From positions 251,494 through 315,493 of the forward strand of contig NZ_FOYZ01000003.1 in the NCBI RefSeq assembly GCF_900112775.1: 64,000 nucleotides of DNA, in the 5' to 3' direction. Numbering within the stretch: position 1 is the first letter of the stretch; every line of letters begins with the position of its first letter. The DNA is from Anaeromicropila populeti (GTDB taxonomy: Bacteria; Bacillota; Clostridia; Lachnospirales; Lachnospiraceae). The notes below the pieces were generated by a model. That model ran no database searches. It saw only the letters and a program-made list of their open reading frames with translations, and was not told the DNA's origin. Both the position numbers and the translations under genes were made by a program. This document shows, piece after piece, positions 62,626-64,000 of the stretch.

Positions 62626-64000
62626 TTACATGCACCAACCTAATTTGTCAACAATTTCTCCTACATTTGTCTCTCTTATCCTTTTTCGTAATGGCAATAT
62701 TCTAGACGGTGAAACAGATAATTCATCAATTCCGATTGACAGGAAAAATTCCGTCATCTCCAGGTCTGCTCCCAGCTCTCCGCAGATTCCAATCCAGATT
62801 CCTGCCTTATGAGCATTATCAGCAGTCATTTTAATCATTCTTAGAATGGCTGGATGATGTGGGTCATAAAAATCATCCAGTTTGGGATTTTGCCGATCAA
62901 TTGCCTCCGTATACTGTGTCAAATCATTTGTTCCAACACTAAAGAAATCCACTTCCTTCGCAAGACAGTCACTAATCATCACCGCTGCCGGAGTCTCAAT
63001 CATAATGCCCTGTTCCATCTCTTTATCAAAAGGAATGTTCTGGCTGGTCAACTCCTCCTTTACTTCTGCCACAATCTCTTTAATCTGCTTTATTTCATTA
63101 AGAGATATAATCATAGGATACATTACAGCGATTTTCCCATAGACACCTGCTCGGAAAATTGCTCTCAGCTGTGTTTTAAAAATGTCCTTCTGCGTAAGAC
63201 AGATACGGATAGCACGATAGCCCAATGCTGGATTTTCCTCCTGATCCATGTTAAAATATGCAGCCTGCTTATCTGCACCGATATCCAGTGTTCTAATGAT
63301 AACACGCTTTCCTGCCATCATTTCTGCTGCCATTTTGTATACAGCAAATTGTTCTTCCTCTGTTGGATAGGTGTCCTTTTCCAAATATAAGAATTCACTT
63401 CTGAACAAACCAATTCCACCGGCATCATTTTTTAGAACACTACCAATATCACCTACATTTCCAATATTGGCATATACAAGAACCTTCTGTCCATCTAACG
63501 TAATATTTTCTTTTCCCTTTAACTCCTCAAGCAGCTTCTGTTTTTCCTGTAAATCCTTTAACTTGCTCTCCATGACAGCTAACAGTTCACTTTCTGGCTC
63601 AATAAATATTTTTCCTTCAAATCCATCTACCGCTGCAAGCTTTCCATTCAGTTCCTTATCCAGTGTAATGTTTGTACAAACTATCGCAGGAATGTTCATA
63701 GTTTTTGCCAAAATAGCTGTGTGGGAATTTACGGAGCCATTCACTAAAATAAAAGCAAGTACTTTTTCCTTATCAAGCTGAACTGTCTCACTAGGAGCAA
63801 GATCATCTGCCAGAATAATCACTGGTTCATCCGATACTCCTGCCATTGTACTGTCCTTCCCTAATAAGATAGAAATAACACGTTCTGAAATATCCTTCAC
63901 ATCAGCAGAGCGTGCCTGCATATATTCATCATCCATAGAAGCAAACATTTTTGCAAAATTATCGCAGGTTTCAGCCACCGCATATTCTGCATTTACCTCT
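62626..64000 (-). CDS. ptsI: PTS enzyme I, PtsI (5' end outside window)
   Basis: Phosphotransferase that takes phosphate from PEP to HPr to start sugar uptake. The window holds the C-terminal 450 or so residues plus seven in-frame codons upstream to the edge. NGSVNSHTAILAKTMNIPAI has the active-site His, and the PEP-binding domain has GIGLFRSEFLYLE, GTNDLTQYTEAIDRQNP and the active Cys in GICGELGAD. The usual length is about 540-575, so about 90 N-terminal residues lie beyond 64000. An HPr-like protein without His is at 10617; a true HPr is not in the window. Confidence 0.95.
   Translation of the reverse strand, partial: EVNAEYAVAETCDNFAKMFASMDDEYMQARSADVKDISERVISILLGKDSTMAGVSDEPVIILADDLAPSETVQLDKEKVLAFILVNGSVNSHTAILAKTMNIPAIVCTNITLDKELNGKLAAVDGFEGKIFIEPESELLAVMESKLKDLQEKQKLLEELKGKENITLDGQKVLVYANIGNVGDIGSVLKNDAGGIGLFRSEFLYLEKDTYPTEEEQFAVYKMAAEMMAGKRVIIRTLDIGADKQAAYFNMDQEENPALGYRAIRICLTQKDIFKTQLRAIFRAGVYGKIAVMYPMIISLNEIKQIKEIVAEVKEELTSQNIPFDKEMEQGIMIETPAAVMISDCLAKEVDFFSVGTNDLTQYTEAIDRQNPKLDDFYDPHHPAILRMIKMTADNAHKAGIWIGICGELGADLEMTEFFLSIGIDELSVSPSRILPLRKRIRETNVGEIVDKLGWCM

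Overview
The window is a low-GC Firmicutes chromosome segment, most likely from a gut-type Lachnospiraceae/Clostridia species. The evidence for this is a SCIFF (six-cysteine) peptide with its radical-SAM maturase next to secDF, a fused SecD-SecF, HemZ, McsA/McsB/ClpC, a PdaB-like deacetylase, clostridial AgrD-like peptides, and vegetative promoters close to TTGACA-17-TATAAT. Most of it is ordinary core genome, read mainly on the minus strand.

Layout. 1-11000: a ROK fructokinase (cut by the left edge), apt, recJ, secDF, the SCIFF maturase and SCIFF peptide, a four-helix TIGR04086-type membrane protein, a divergent PHP phosphoesterase, yajC, a block of four hairpins, tgt, and an HPr-like protein without the catalytic histidine. 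11000-20400: tRNA-Trp, an ABC-F ATPase, a thioesterase, an unknown coiled-coil protein, then a five-gene minus-strand set (LRR protein, VWA-like metallopeptidase, MoxR AAA ATPase, MBL/lamin-tail lipoprotein, YgjP-type metallopeptidase). 20400-24000: an agr-like signalling locus with an AgrC-type sensor kinase, a LytTR regulator and two AgrD-like peptide precursors on opposite strands, with no AgrB in the window. 24400-38100: PdaB-like deacetylase, zinc-ribbon membrane protein, the relA-MBL-hemZ-HD-hisS-aspS stringent-response/aminoacylation cluster, bioY under a clear BirA operator, a ferritin-like protein, DUF1015, and an AlkZ-like protein. 38100-40800: a Zn/Cd resistance operon (ArsR/CadC-type repressor, separate HMA chaperone, P1B-ATPase). 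40800-51600: a short soluble MCP-like protein, radA, a small conserved protein, clpC, mcsB, mcsA, a GntR-type regulator where ctsR usually sits, and two exported cell-surface proteins. 51700-56800: purD-purN-purM, an unusual K+-channel-like protein, purE and a YbjQ protein.

56900-62600 is the accessory region. It holds a large Rhs/YD-repeat protein that lacks a proper 5' end and carries a C-terminal toxin-like tip, a probable immunity gene, an orphan second Rhs tip made of a duplicated and internally deleted core end, a second probable immunity gene, an IS200-type element and a further small acidic protein. It lies directly downstream of ptsI (cut by the right edge).

The items most worth following up are the two-precursor agr-like locus without AgrB and with a disrupted kinase start, the Rhs tip/immunity array, the GntR-headed mcsA-mcsB-clpC operon with a palindrome over its promoter, and the K+-channel-like protein with a large extracytoplasmic insert. 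Functions are inferred from motifs read by eye; no database search was possible.
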